64,000 bases of DNA from Tetrahymena thermophila SB210. Lineage: Eukaryota; Ciliophora; Oligohymenophorea; Hymenostomatida; Tetrahymenidae. The stretch is taken from assembly GCF_000189635.1 (NCBI RefSeq), contig NW_002476368.1, positions 186,001 through 250,000 of the forward strand. Reading direction: 5' to 3'. Under the pieces are notes generated by a model, which saw only the letters and a list, made by a program, of their open reading frames with translations, searched no databases and was not told the origin of the DNA. A program made the translations under genes and the position numbers. Shown here in pieces: positions 1 to 13,784 of this stretch. Position 1 is the first letter of the stretch; every line of letters begins with the position of its first letter.

Positions 1-806
1 TAGTTTATCAAAATTTATAACTAAATTTAATTAAATGATTCTTACTTGAATAAAATAAATCAAAGAAATAATAGATATTTTTTGTTAAACGAAAAGAACT
101 TTTTTCAGTAGAAATTGTATTCTTAATATGTAAAATCAATAGTATTTAATTTGTAAGTTCTTAAAGTAAACAAAATACAAAATGTATTTGATTTTATATT
201 ACTCATTCATAATTATCTCACTTGTATAAGTAATTATATCACTATTTTAAGTATATAATTATAAACCATTAAGTTAACTTAATAATAAAATTATTCAAAT
301 AGTATTTCATTTTCTTTAAAACTGAATATTTATTGTGAATATATGAATTCTTCCTTTCTATAATAAGACCTTCAAAATAAAATAGACTGCTGTAGTTGGA
401 CTGACCCTAATTTAAGTAGGGATTATGTCATATATTATATCTTTTAAAAAAATTAAAATTTTTTCTCTTACAAATTACATGTTAAATTTATTTTAAATAT
501 AATAAATCTCTTAATTTATTTTAAGTATTCAAGTATAGATTTTTTAAGAAGTAGCTTAAGGATAAAACTAGATGATAATAAAAATAGTTTGTAATAAATA
601 ATATGAATAACCATTCATTTAAAAATTGAAAAATAATTATCTTTTATAATATTGAAAAGAAAATGCTTTATTAAGGTATTTATTGTTTTAAAAGATGCTT
701 ATTTTGAAGCTTTTATAATGTTTTTAATCTTAGTGAATTAGTAACTATTACAATTTATTTTTGAATTATTTTTTATTTACTAAAATAAGGGATAGTTTAA
801 GTATTT
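1..806. other. AT-rich intergenic, left edge
   Basis: I see no open frame with protein-like composition and no RNA gene here. The stretch lies downstream of the minus-strand membrane-protein gene, so its right part probably holds that gene's 3' UTR. Confidence 0.5.
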
Positions 807-2907
807 TCATACATAGAAATATAAATAAAATACTAAATACATGAATGTCAGCTGAAAAGTAAAAAAAACCCAGAGTAGTTTATATGAGCTAGATAGGATT
901 CCCATAAACTTCATTGGTGTTTACAATATCTCTAGTTATATTTCTTACTATATGTTTTCTATTGTTGTAAATATTTATTAAAAATATTAATCATCTAATT
1001 AACTATTTTTAGAAACTTAAGAATTTACATTTTGTTTCTTTGTAAATTCGTTTAGCTTATGAGAAGTTTTAATTTTATGTAAAAAACATGTGTTAATCGC
1101 TAATTTATAGTTTTAATGTAACTAAGAATAAAAGTGCCATTGAACATCTTTGTCTAGAAGAAGCTCATCATTTTTTAATATAAAAGATTAGTTTTAAAAG
1201 TAAAATTTAATTATCAAATTTTTAAGAGTCTGAAGCAAGCTGTATTGGATTCTGTATTAATCATTAATATTTGCTTATTTATAAACCCTATAGAAAAATA
1301 AAGTGTTAATCAACACTACGTCAATAGCATAATAAATTAAAATGAATTTTTATTATCCAGCTTAAATCAGTATAGACTATTTCAAAATTTTATCAATAAA
1401 GACACTAAACATAATTATAATAAAGTAAATAAACAGAAAAAGAGTGCATTTATCAATCATCATGCTTTCTTTTTTCTTTATTTAGTTTAGCAAAAGCCTC
1501 ATTTACTACCACGTTTTTATACTTTTTATGTCAAGAGGATTAATGCTAGGTGTGTTAATTATATGTTTAGGTTTCAATCCTAGATAAGACTCATAAGAAA
1601 TCAAAGCGCTAAGAGCTTTATTGTAATCTAAAATAAAGTTTAGATCTTGCAAATTAATCAAATTTCTACTAAACATACTTATTAAATTTCCAACACTAAT
1701 ATATGGGATGAGAGTAAAATATGCATTGTAAATGATGAAATTTTCATTATTAAAAACTCTGTATATCCCTGGTATAATTGATTTAACATGAGCAACCAGA
1801 GTTAAAATAATGTTTAACATCAAGGTATATTTTTTATTTAAATTTTTTTACTCTGAATAAAGAATGATTTTATTGCACAAATCTGATCCTGAATAAAACT
1901 AATATTTAATTAATGTAAAATCTAATTAAATAAATAACTTGACTAAATTAAATTACTGAAAATGTTGATTATTAGTTGTTAGCTTTGTTATCTATTATAA
2001 ACACCTTTTTAATTTTCTATTATTACTAAATCTTTTTAGGATCTTCTTGTTTAAGCTATATGAATTAGAATATAAAATCATTTTTAGAGATAAACAATTT
2101 CTACATACTGTGAGATATATTATATCTACTTTTTGTAGAGAGAGATTTATATATTTTTAGAAAAACTATATGGTTATTAAACGCTGAGACATCAAGAATA
2201 GCAAATCCTAATGACACAACAAATAAATATATGAATACTCTATTGTGCTCTCCAATTAAAAAATTAAGTTAGTTTTAGTCAACTGGCTAAGTAACTTTAA
2301 GAATTATATAATTTATAATTGTCATTATCAAAGTAGAAGATGTAATAAAAAGGAATGCTTTCAAAATCACATAATTTAATCCATTTTCATTCACTTTGTT
2401 TCTTTAACTGACATTCTATCTTATGAAACATGTAATAATAAAATAAAAAGGTAAAATTAAATATAAAATAATAAATTAAAACATTAAATAAATTAGTTTG
2501 AACCATTTATTTTGCTTCTGTTTATATCTTTTAAAAATCATCTTCAAAAAATAATTATCATACTATTCATCTTCTACCCTAGAAAGAGAAGATATTTCTT
2601 AGGAATTGTATTTTTTAGTGTTTTCTAAATTACTTTTAGAAGATTTCTATTCATTTTAGAGATTTTAAGATTTAAAAACATCTTCATAATTGATTTTTAT
2701 TTCTTCATTTATTTGATTGGTTTACATTTTATGAAGAATACAGTCAAGCTCATCTTGTTTATGAGATTTAGCTTATAGGTAAATACTATCTTATTGAGGA
2801 GAAGTTTATGTTTTGCCAATATTTATAATTTAATCAAAAGAATGTAATTACTAATTAGATCTAAAAGAGACATTTTCTGCAACTGAATAATTAATTACAT
2901 AATCCAT
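807..2907 (-). CDS. Multi-pass membrane protein, two exons
   Basis: Reading the minus strand with TAA/TAG as Gln gives exon 1 at 2907-1957 (317 codons, starting MDYVINYSVAEN) and exon 2 at 1898-807, ending in TGA, for 680 residues. The 58-nt intron at 1956-1899 is GT...AG and phase 0; reading straight through it leaves the exon 2 frame and soon meets TGA. The first ~130 residues are polar and Q/S/N-rich, probably cytosolic. Hydrophobic segments follow at about residues 140-165, 190-215 and 235-255, with more in exon 2 (around LFLFIYFIIIMFSVF, LIYYAIDVVLINTLFF, and at the C-terminus). I do not recognise the family; it resembles the many unnamed multi-pass proteins of Tetrahymena, and nothing visible identifies a substrate. 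It stands alone, with over 2 kb to its next neighbour. The gene is well supported by the long joined frame; its function is unknown. Confidence 0.7.
1899..1956 (-). other. Intron of the membrane-protein gene
   Basis: This 58-nt GT...AG intron (donor GTAATTTAAT, acceptor AATATTAG on the minus strand) is phase 0. Removing it joins two frames that otherwise differ by one base. Confidence 0.7.
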
Positions 2908-5128
2908 TTGAAAATATTTTGTGTAGAATTAATTAATAATTAATAAATAGAAACAAAAAATAAATAAATAAAAGCAAATTACCTTTATAATATTTAAATC
3001 ACTTGATAATTAATTTTAATAAAAACTTTAGTATAAACAAATCATCAATAGATAACACTTTAAACTAAAAGTCTACTTTTAAGAATTTAATTATTCTAAT
3101 TTTAAATTGAATGTTGAAAACAACCTCAATATTATCAATATAAAACAAATATCCAATTTAACAGTAATTGAAAATAAATCATAATTAAAAACTAAAATAG
3201 TTTAACTTCTATAGAAATTAAATATTTATAATTAAAATATATTTTAGTATGATGCTCATATAGAAAAAAATAATAAAAAATGATTTTATAAAATCCTAAT
3301 GAAAATATGCAAAATATTAAAAGAAATAATCTTAAAGATTGGTTTAGAATTATATTATTTTCAAAAGAAAAGTATTTCTGTTTGCAGTTGAAGATATTTA
3401 GTTTTTAATTTAAGTTATTAATATTATAATTAATGATGATTAAAGTAATACCTTTAATTGTTTGAGATTTTTACCTAAATTTTATAAGGAAAAATATTAA
3501 TATTTAATACTTGATTTAATAAAAAGGAATACTTACTATCAAAAATTAAGAAATTAGGCTAATAATTATTTGATGAAAAAGTTATTTCTTATTAAAAATT
3601 AATGTTAAGCTAGAGGTTTAACTTTATTCCTCCTGCAGCTTAACATTTTCAATTCCTCTTATAAATTATTATAAAATTAGATTTATTTTTGTTTTTAAAT
3701 TATGATTGGCTTAATCTTACTTGTATTGATAAAAATAATAGATATTTTATTTGTTTATATCTTTTTTTATTAAACTTTTAATTGAAAGAATCAAAGGATA
3801 AAATAGATGATTAATATTTAGATTTGCAAAAAAGAAGTACTTTTTTATTATCACAACTTATATAATTGAAAGATATTTAGAAGATATGCAAATAATATTT
3901 TTTCTAGAAAAGTTTTTTACAAACGAAAATGAATAAATATTTAATAATTATATTAATATTTTCAATAGTTTTATTAGTGATCAAAGTATTTTGGTTTTAT
4001 TTTACTTATTTTATTTGTGAGACGATTTTATATTTGACAACAAATTGTATAAGAATAGATAAAGAAATTATATATTTAATTTAATACTTATTTTATTTTC
4101 GTAATAGTGTTTACATAGATTTTATATTTTAAAAAATATGTAATTTTAATTAGAAAAACTTTGAATAACAATCCTTATCTGAAAAATAGAAAGATAAATT
4201 TATAAATAGTAACTATGATTAATTAGAGACCTTAAATAAGATGACGGATAGATAGAAGATAGATATACTTTGGCATCATTATAGTGATGAATAGATTTGA
4301 AAGTAAAAATTAATGATGGAATATCAAATAAAGGCTATTTTTAGATTAACAATTTAGCAAATCTGGATAATAATCAGAGATTAGTAGTTGGATAAAATCT
4401 TAGTATATTTAAGCTTTTAATAAAGATAGGCACTTAATTTATCTTATCTTACAATTAATGTGTGGTAATTAAATTGAAGTAAATTCATCTTATCATCTAT
4501 CTTATTTTTATTTCATATAAAAACTAAATTTTATTTTTGTTTTTTTTGAAAAAAGTATTTCATATTTAAAATATGATGTCTAAAATACCAATTTTTATAT
4601 ATTAATGTAAATTTATATAATGAAACCGTCCCTTTAAGAATTATCTTCGAGTGTTTGTGACATTTATATTTTTGTATGGTCTTTTACTTAAAAAAAATTT
4701 GAATATAATTATAATTTAATTCAAAAATTAGAAAATCTATAAAAGAAATTATATTTGATAGGAAGGAGGGGATTTATTTTTTGAACGATTTTAAAGACTT
4801 TACAAGATATTTTCAGTCATTTATATCAATAAAGACTCTATAAATAGTTATATTTTTATTTATATTTATATTCTTGCAGCATAAGGAGATTACATAATTT
4901 TATATTGAATGGAATTTGCCAAAATAGACGTAAATGTATATGGAATGCATTTAGTTACTTTTGATATATAAAGATACAGCACATTTAATTTATTATAAAT
5001 AATTAATTAATTAATAATTGATTTCTTTATTTCCATCAATAAAGATCAAATACAATAGATAAATAAGTTTGCCTGCTCTAAAAAAAAAAATATTCTCAAA
5101 ACAAATCATTTTTTTCGACTTTCAATAA
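2908..5128. other. AT-rich intergenic
   Basis: This 2.2-kb stretch has no convincing gene. It contains an 11-bp-arm inverted repeat at 3601-3647 and a 54-codon open frame at 4313-4477 that I do not accept as a gene. Confidence 0.5.
3601..3647. repeat. Inverted repeat, possible hairpin
   Basis: AATGTTAAGCT at 3601-3611 is exactly complementary to AGCTTAACATT at 3637-3647, with a 25-nt loop that is richer in G+C than its surroundings. It could form an RNA or DNA hairpin. No known RNA family is recognisable. Confidence 0.4.
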
Positions 5129-6175
5129 ATGGGTAATATTGCTAACTCGAAGAAGTACATGAAACAATATAGAGCAAAGAGAAAATCTTAAGAAATTATG
5201 CTGAAGTAATACATACATGAAAGAACTAGGGTTAACAGCTTGGAAAATATGTGTATTGACTTGAATGACTTGGATGGTAAATAAATTAGATGTGATGAAA
5301 TCCCAATAATTTTTAACTCAATCGCTCACAAAGAGGAGCTAGTTCATTTCAGAATTAATCTTCAAAACAACAATATAAGAGATGAAGGGATTTTACTTCT
5401 TTTCGCAAGTTTGAGTAAATGTTCCAAACTGTAGTCTTTTCATCTTTCTCTTGGATAAAATTGTATAGGCGATTAAGGAGTATTTTACTTAGTTCAAGGA
5501 TTAAATTAACTCAAATAGCTTGAAAGTGTTTCACTTTTCCTTTAAGACAATTAAATTACTAGCAACGGTGTTGATTATTTTTAATCCCTACAGGAAAATT
5601 TGAATTTAAAGAGTCTTTCATTGAGTTTGAGCAAGAATTATATTGGAATTTTTATGGATAAATTAGTAAGTAAGTTGGGATAATGTTTTCCAAATATAAA
5701 AGAATTTGAGCTTTTTTCCTAAAACTGTGAATTAACAAATGCAGGAGCTAATATGCTCGCCAATAAATTATCCAGTTTGAAAAATTTAGAAAGCTTATCT
5801 CTCTTTCTAGATAACAACTCGATCACTGATAATGGAATAATTTCATTAGTTCGTGCTGTTTGTCAATTTTAAAACCTCAAAAAATTATCATTGAATTTAT
5901 GCGAGAGCAAAGTGTAAGATGTTAATTCTTATTTTTCGCCTTTAAATGTCTTTAGTGATAAATGCGTATTGCAAGTTCTTCAAGATTTTTCAGCTTATTT
6001 AAAGCTAAGCAAGCTTAACTTTTAAATGAAGAGCTACAATCATACAGATTATCTAAATTTCCTAAAAAATGGATTCGAGGCTCTAGAAAAAGAGTAAGAA
6101 ACAAACAAACATGAAATGATCTCCTTTGTCGAAAGTAAATATGAGGACAAAGAAAATTACATCATAAGCATATGA
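5129..6175 (+). CDS. LRR protein 1 (ribonuclease-inhibitor type)
   Basis: This single-exon frame of 348 residues has many TAA/TAG codons read as Gln and ends in TGA. The N-terminal ~30 residues are basic (MGNIANSKKYMKQYRAKRKS). From about residue 45 to 280 there are LRRs of roughly 28 residues with the pattern LxxLxLxLxxNxIxDxGxxxL, for example NNNIRDEGILLL, QNCIGDQGVFYL and NNSITDNGIISL. This is the ribonuclease-inhibitor class, which forms a curved solenoid used for protein binding. A C-terminal block ends in NGFEALEKE, matching a block shared by all five array members. No signal peptide or membrane segment is visible, so a soluble cytosolic or nuclear protein is likely. It is the longest and most divergent member and the first of a same-strand tandem array. 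Its partner is unknown. Confidence 0.85.
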
Positions 6176-8321
6176 CCTTATTTAAACATGATATAAAATC
6201 ACTCACATAACAAATTTACTTTATACTAATATAAAAACTATATAATAAATTATCAAATTCTACTTTGTACTTTCATTAATTTTGTATTAATATTATCTAT
6301 AAAACTTAATGCAATAATTGATAAAAAATAAAAAAATTTAATATATTTATTAACACAAATCATTTCTTTTATTCAGAGGTTTTTCATAAAACTTATACTG
6401 CTTCTTATAAATTTTGATTTACAGTGGATATTTTCTTTAGTTTTCTGAGGAAAAATAAATAATCTTCATGAGTTAGTAAACAAGCGAACTTGAACATATA
6501 AAATACTTAGATTCTATTTTAATTTTTATTCGCACATTCACATTTTTTCTAAATAGACTGCTTTGAGTTTTAATAAGTAAAAATTGTAAAAGAAATATTT
6601 TCTTTTCTAATTAATGAAGTCAAATATTTTTTTGTTTAAATTAATTTAAAGAAGTTGATCTAATTCATTTAATTTAATTTTAATAAACAGTAAACTGGAT
6701 TTTAGATTTCTTCTATTCATTCCAAATTAATAAAGTTCAATGTAAATTTATATTTATTTACAATAAATATTCATCTATTTAATTCAAGCTTCTATTTTAC
6801 CATATTAGATAGGGGATAGATAGTATGTAATAACATAATTACACAATAATGTCTTTTATTAAATTTTTTTATTGATCAAAAATTAGATTGAACTTTAAAG
6901 CTGCTTCTCATCATTTGGGTTTTAGTTATATGAATTTGAAAGTTTTATTTCAATCATTTTTGTCATAACAATTCAGAATCATTTTGAAAAAAGTATAAAT
7001 TCATAAAAATAATTAAAATTTGTTTTATTATGATTTAGCATATATTGATTGTTTGCTTAATTGATCTGATTTTTAAAATAAAAGCTAAATTAATTAAGTT
7101 TATATATATATATTTTTTTTAAATTTGTTGCTGGGAGAAAAAAAACAGAAACATCTTAAAAAAAATAAATAAGATTTTAAAATATATTTCTATCTGCTAT
7201 TTGATATTGGTAATTCGCAAATATATTAATTTATTTGATATAATGTTAAAAATTTTATTTTTTTCAAGAATTATTTGGTATAGCTATTTAAAAATGTAAC
7301 ATAAATGTGTTTAGTTTAGATACTGATACTAATGTAAACTATAGTATATCTTTTATAAATAATTTATGCATGTTTTTTTTACTGTTGTAAGTGTAATATT
7401 TCTTTTTAAAGCTAACTATTATGATGTAATATGAAGCATTTTAAAAAAAAAAAGTAAGAGGATTTACCTTATTAGATTTGCAAAGTTTAAAGAAGGGAAC
7501 TTTATCATTGCTTTATATATTTATTTTTTAGGGGTTTTTCTTATTAAATCTATTTTTTAATTAATTTTGCCATTTATTTACTTATTCAAAACAAGATTAA
7601 GTTACAATTTATTATTTTTTTAATTTTAAACAAACTGAAAGGTATTTTTAGAATTATTTTAATAACATATTTCTAGTTAATTATACATTCATTTTAGAAA
7701 ACATCATAATTGAATAACTTTTAAATTTCTATCAAGAAAACAATCTTGGAAGAATTGTTGAGAAAAATAAAAAAATTTCATAAAGTTTTGGCTTGATTTT
7801 GAGAAAATTAAAAAAATTAGGTTCATCAAAATTTTGATAGATTATTAGAATAAGATTATTTAGTAATCAGGAATTATCAAAATCAGAGAGATTACATATT
7901 AATCAAGCACCTGACATTTTGAGAATAAATATTTCTAAGGGGAAGATGTTTGACAATATTGTAAAAATTTTATAAATTTAATGATTTAATTTATGTGATG
8001 GATGAATTGAATTTTAGCTTAATAATTTCATAAAAATATTGATTGAGAAATAGTAAGCTAGTATCTTTTTAAAGTTTTAAAAATCTAAATTTATATTCTG
8101 GTAATAAATATTTGGAAAGGGTTTTGCTTATAAAAAATATTCTGACCAATTTTAAATTGCATCAAAATTTAGCCTTTTCTTATAAATGTAAATGAACCAT
8201 TTGAAATATTTCATTTATTTAGAGGATTTTTTATATTAATTAATCAAGGATAGTAATTATTTACTTTTAATAAATTTAAATTAATTAAAACTTTTGGAAA
8301 AAGAATATTTATATAAGAAAA
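6176..8321. other. AT-rich intergenic inside LRR array
   Basis: I see no gene or recognisable LRR remnant in this 2.1-kb spacer. It presumably holds the 3' UTR of LRR 1 and the promoter of LRR 2. Confidence 0.5.
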
Positions 8322-9236
8322 ATGCAAATAACTTAATAAAAAATCCAAAACCCTAATTAATAGTCATCATACTAACCTCGCTAGAGGAATGACCTAACTC
8401 TAGATCTGCCTAATAGGAGAATAACCCCAAAGTAAATGAACATTCTTGTAAATAATATAAGATCCTAGTGGAGTATTAAAACACTTTAACTATAGTTAAA
8501 CAATAATTTAATTGGGGATAAAGGACTCTTTGATTTAGTTTCTCTACTAAATGTTTGGTATTATTTGGAAAATATCTCTCTGTTTCTTTCCTAGAATAAT
8601 TTTACCAAAGAAGGAATCAAATAAATCGCATACATCCAACAGTTTAGTAAACTAGAAAACTTAACTCTTGCCTTAAGTAAAAACAAGATAGGCGAAGAAT
8701 TGGCAATAAGTACAGCCTAATTTATAAATAAGCAATAATCTTTGAAATAATTAAACCTTCATCTCAATGAATGTGATATGGGAAATTTTGGTGCTATATA
8801 AGTATGCCAATCAATAAAAAACCTAACCAAACTTCAATAACTTTCTATTTATATGGACGAAAACTCCATTACTGACAATGGAGCTATTAATTCAGTGAAA
8901 CTTATAGCAAGCAACAAACAAATCAATTAATTACAACTTGAGATTTGTTGTAACAAAATAAAATAAAATCACTTTAACAGTGCAATTTAATATGATTTAT
9001 ACTATAATGTTATCAGTTAGCAAAGTGCATAAAAAATTTTAGAAGTAATAGGAGCAGAGATGAATCTTTATTATCTTAAACTAACTCTGTTTTTCTACAG
9101 TAACGCATCCTACCATAAATTTAAGAAACAAGGATATGAAGCTCTTGAACCAGATATTATCCAAAAAGAGTGGGAAATATAAAACATAATTGATTAAAGA
9201 CTAAAAAATATACCAAACAAACTCATAATTTATTGA
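8322..9236 (+). CDS. LRR protein 2 (ribonuclease-inhibitor type)
   Basis: This single-exon frame of 304 residues ends in TGA. The Q/N-rich N-terminus is followed from about residue 30 by LRRs such as NNNLIGDKGLFDL, QNNFTKEGIKQI, ECDMGNFGAI and NSITDNGAIN. After the last repeat comes a conserved tail: YYNVIS about 45 residues before FKKQGYEALEPD. The protein is closer to LRR 3 and LRR 5 than to LRR 1, both in the xCDxGNFGAI repeat and in the tail. The start is the first ATG after a TGA-containing leader. Like its neighbours it has no signal peptide. A protein-interaction role is likely from the fold; pathway unknown. Confidence 0.85.
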
Positions 9237-11247
9237 CTCGAATAAATTATTTATTTAATTATTTATATAAACAATACTACCTTAATTACTAATTCACCTT
9301 ATTATAATATCATCATTATCAATAATTAATATCTTAATCAATATTTATTACTGTTTATACATATTCTAAATCTTTTGTTTATCTTAATCTAATCAATAAT
9401 TAACCTTAAAATATAAACATCGATTCAATAATAGTTTGGATATATATTTATTAATCAAAAAATCCTCCACCCATTTATCCATATCAAGGCTAAATAATAA
9501 AATACTATCTTTTGAAATTATACCTAAATACTCCACAAAAAAAGTAAGGAAACCTCTAATTTATTTTGTTCATAAATATCTTTTAACTAGAATTAATAAA
9601 AGTTGTATAACCAAATGATCTTCTATTAGCTCATACTTGAAATTATTATTCATAAAATTTATAAACATAAATTCTATTTTAAATATCAAAAAAATAATTT
9701 AGCTATCTTTTTTAAAATCTTTTGCCTTTTGTATTTCATAATTTATAAATATATATTTTTAAAAAAATAAATATTAAATTTATTTTTTTTAACAAATTTA
9801 ACTGTGATTCTTCATCTAATAAAAAATTTTGAAAAGAAAAGTTTTTTCACTTAAAATTTTTTGATGGCATTTAATTTAAATTTTTATCCAATGTTTTATT
9901 TTTCTTAATTTGTACAAACCAATCAATTAATTTGATTACAATTTAATCCGTTTATTTTTTATTGAATCTAGGTTATCAAAAAATAATTAAAACTGTAATT
10001 TATCGAACGATTCCCTTTCATATTATTAAGTTATGTGGATTTAATTAACTTAAACCAGGATTAGAACTTAAAAAAATGAAAAAGGAACTTTAACAAATTC
10101 TTTTTTTGCTTTAAGTTTTTTTTAAAAATAATAGCAAAAAATATTTTTATTAAGATTAAATATTTAATTTTCTAAATTTCATTCAGTTTATTAGATCTTT
10201 TAAAATTGAAAATATATTACAAAATTATTTTGGAAAAAAAAGAGTTGAAAATGTTTTTTTATTAGACTATCAATTTTTAACAATTAAGATTAGATGATAC
10301 AATTTATTCTAATCATACTAAATATGCTCTACTCTTCCAGCTTTTCTTTGATTAAAATAATTAAACATGTAAAAAAATTGATTGATTTATTTAAATTTTT
10401 TGGATTAATTTATCTGAGAGTGAGAAAGAAAAATTATTTGAAATGCAAACGAGTGATTTCTTCATTTTAAAAAAATTCTCCACAAAATTTTAAATAAGTG
10501 TCTATATTCTGTAAATTGTTTAATTAATCTGTGATTTTCCAACTCAACTTCTAGTATTTTTATTTAAATAAAGTAACAAAGCATCAAAAATGAATTTTTT
10601 TTTTAATATCAAAAAATATATAAAGCAAATAAATCTTCAACTTTAAAGAAAGATTCTATTTCATTAAAAAATATTTTAAGTTTTTGATTTTAATCTTATT
10701 GATAAATTGAAATTGCAACATTTAGTATATATATTAATACAAACTTTATTTGTTTATTAAATAGATTAAAAATATAAAAAATGAAGGGATGTATTTATTC
10801 ACAAATAATAAAAAACCGAAAAAACTTAAATAGTTAACTTGGATATAAACTAGCCATTATAATTTATTTTATTTTGGAGAGAGTTTTTTAAATTTAAAAT
10901 AAAATTAATTTTTTGTTAATAGAATTCAAGCGATGAACAAGATTTATAAAAAACTTATTTTCTTTATTTTGTTAATTTTTCAAAGATTTTTAAATCAAAT
11001 GAATAGATACGAAGTATAAAGATTAATTTATTGTTTTGTGTAAAAATTTAGGTAAATAATTACTTAATTTCTTACAAAAATAAATCTCATCAAAAAATAT
11101 CAAGAATTTGATTGAAGAATTTAGCGTAATTTAATTAAAAGTCAAGCTGCTAAGCCAAGCAAGACTATCTTAAATACTTAGATTAATTATTAATTTTTGG
11201 ATGCATCTTTTTGGTGTAATAAATTTTTTTTTAAAATATTGATTAAA
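9237..11247. other. AT-rich intergenic inside LRR array
   Basis: I see no supportable gene in this 2-kb spacer. An open frame at 9436-9618 lacks an ATG and has no protein-like features. Confidence 0.5.
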
Positions 11248-12159
11248 ATGAGTTTATTAGAGTTGTATAATTAAAATCCTTTCTAACAAGCAAAAGTATG
11301 TCCATAGTAAAAAGAAATATCTCTAAACTTGAGTAAAAAATAGATTGATGATAAAGGTATTAAAATATTGTTATCAAACATGAAGTCTTTGAAATAACTT
11401 ACTACAATTTAGCTGCTATTAAATAATAATAATATTGGTGATAAAGGGATTAGTGATTTAGTAAATTGGTTGAATACATAATAAAATTTAGTGAATTTAT
11501 CACTTTTCATTTCATTTAATTCCTTTACAAAGAAAGGTATAAAGTGTCTATCTGAAATTAAATAAATAAAAAGTTTGGAAAAACTATCTTTGGCAGTAAG
11601 TAAAAATGAGCTTGGATAGGATTTAGCACAAAGTTTAGGTCAATTTATTGCTAAGTAGATTAATGTGAAGCAATTAGTTGTTATAGTAAATGAATGTGAC
11701 TTAGGGAATTTTGGAGCCATTAGTATATGCTAGTCAACAAATTTTCTGACTTAATTAGAGAAACTTGAGATTTTTCTTGATGGGAATTCTATGACTGATT
11801 AGGGAGCACTAAACAGCGCTAAGATAATTTCGAAAAATAAATAACTCAAATACTTACATCTTGAAGTTTGTCGTTTTAAAATAAAAGATTTTAATTATGA
11901 AGGCTTAATATATGACTTAAGAAGTAACGTAATTAGTCAGTCATGTGCTAAAGAAATTATTCAAACAATAGGAACTTAGATGCCATAATTAGAAACTCTT
12001 AATCTGAAAGCCTTGTTTTATAGTGATTTTTCTTTTTCTTAATTTAGAAAAGAAGGATATGATGGCTTAGCTAAAGATGAATTATTTACTAAAGAAGATG
12101 TTTATAATTATATAGAAAAATACTTATAATATTTGCAATCAAAAACTATTGTATGTTGA
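11248..12159 (+). CDS. LRR protein 3 (ribonuclease-inhibitor type)
   Basis: This single-exon frame of 303 residues starts MSLLELYNQNPF and ends in TGA. LRRs include NNNIGDKGISDL, NSFTKKGIKCL, NELGQDLAQSL, ECDLGNFGAISI and NSMTDQGALN. The tail has SNVISQSCAKEI followed by FRKEGYDGLAKD, the same module as in LRR 2, 4 and 5. The decayed copy at 13785-14135 matches this gene best (roughly 11,400-11,770), so that fragment probably came from a duplicate of LRR 3. The protein is likely a soluble binding protein; no catalytic motif is visible. Confidence 0.85.
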
Positions 12160-13784
12160 ATTTAATTAGGAAATTTTTAGGAATTGTTAACTATTTTTAT
12201 TTATATTACATAGATAATCGAATTAACAATAAATAATTCCTTCCTATTTTTAGCAAATTATTATTCTTAAATTCAAAAAAATATATATATCATTAAACAT
12301 TACATTTATAATTATTAAAAATGTATTAATTATTTTTCCCTCATGTTACTTACTTAATTCTTTTTTTATTTTTAATTTATTCTTACTTATCCCTAAAACG
12401 AAACTAATTTACTTTTTGATTATGATTTTCTTAAATTAGACATTTAAAGTTTAATATTTTGTTCCCAATTATTAAAAAGCTAATCTAATAGCCTGTTTTT
12501 TTTATTCGTTTACATACATTTCACTTTTAAAATATTTATTTTTCCTTTAAACATCATCATTTTGAAAAAAAAAATTTGTAAGCCACTGATAAATTGAAAA
12601 ATAAGTAACTGTATAATTTTGTAGTAATTTAGCAATTTTGATAAGCAAATACAAACAATAAAATTTATATTTTCGCTAATTATTTTTCGCCAGAATTGAG
12701 AAAAAATAGATCACAAAGAAGCAGAGTAAATAAATTGATTTTTAAATGTATTTATACAAAATTAAATGTTTATTACATAAAATATAAATTGATTGAAAGT
12801 TATTTTATATTTTTTTGCTTTTTCATAAAATAAAAGTTAAATAATTTTAAGGTAAAAAAAACGAATAATTCTTTCTTAATATTTTAAAGTTAAATTATAT
12901 TTTTATGAAATGCAAATATGATTTGGTTGGAGGTATTGTAAATATAAAAATTAATTTATGTGTGGAGAAAAAGACTCAAACAATTAATTTACTTTATCAA
13001 TATTTAGGTTAGCAAAAACCAAATGAATAATTCAGTCTTAAATAGGTTTTTATATTTGTTCTAATGAATAATATCAGATTTGATTCATGTGTATGATTTA
13101 GAAATTATATTACTGAGGTTAAGCTTATTAACTATTAATTAGTTGATTTAATAAAAAATTGATAAAAAGGCAAATGAATATATAATTCCAAAGTAATTTT
13201 TCTAAGATTGATATAATTAACAATAAATTAATAGCATTTAAAAGTATAGCTATAAATCAACATTATTTATGAAATTTTTTTACTATTTATAATTTCTTCC
13301 AAATCTATCAAAATATTTGTTAGCTAATAATTGAAAATGAAGCTAAATATTTATTAAATGTGTTAATTATAATCATTTGAAAAAGTACTAAGATTTGACT
13401 CTCATTACTTTCTAATTACAAATTTTTAATTTATTATCTCCACAATTTATTAATTGGTAGAAAGCTAAAATTTTCACCACACAATTAAACTAACCAAATT
13501 TGAAATTAAATAATAATTAACATATAAAACAAGGTAAAAATTTATGCTTTATCTATCACCAATTTCAGTAATAAATTTCTTCTTGAAATGAATTCGTTAA
13601 TTTACTATAGAGCTGAATTAAAAATAAATTAATAATTTTAAATTTTAGAGTAAGAAAGATGATAAATATTTTGTTTAATTATTTTTAACTTAATTAAAAA
13701 AACGCATTTTTTTATAAAGTATAAAATGTGCTAACCTCAAAAAGAATTATGTTAATATTTATTTAAATAATAGCTAAATTATGA
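12160..13784. other. AT-rich intergenic inside LRR array
   Basis: I see no gene in this stretch between LRR 3 and the decayed LRR copy. The last ~60 bases may hold further unrecognisable parts of that copy. Confidence 0.45.

Noticed and set aside
4313..4477. 54-codon plus-strand frame (ATG to TGA)
   Set aside because: With only TGA as stop, frames of this length are common by chance in DNA this AT-rich, and no domain or neighbour supports it.
9436..9618. 60-codon plus-strand open frame
   Set aside because: It starts at TTG, not ATG, and shows no protein-like pattern or similarity to the LRR neighbours.
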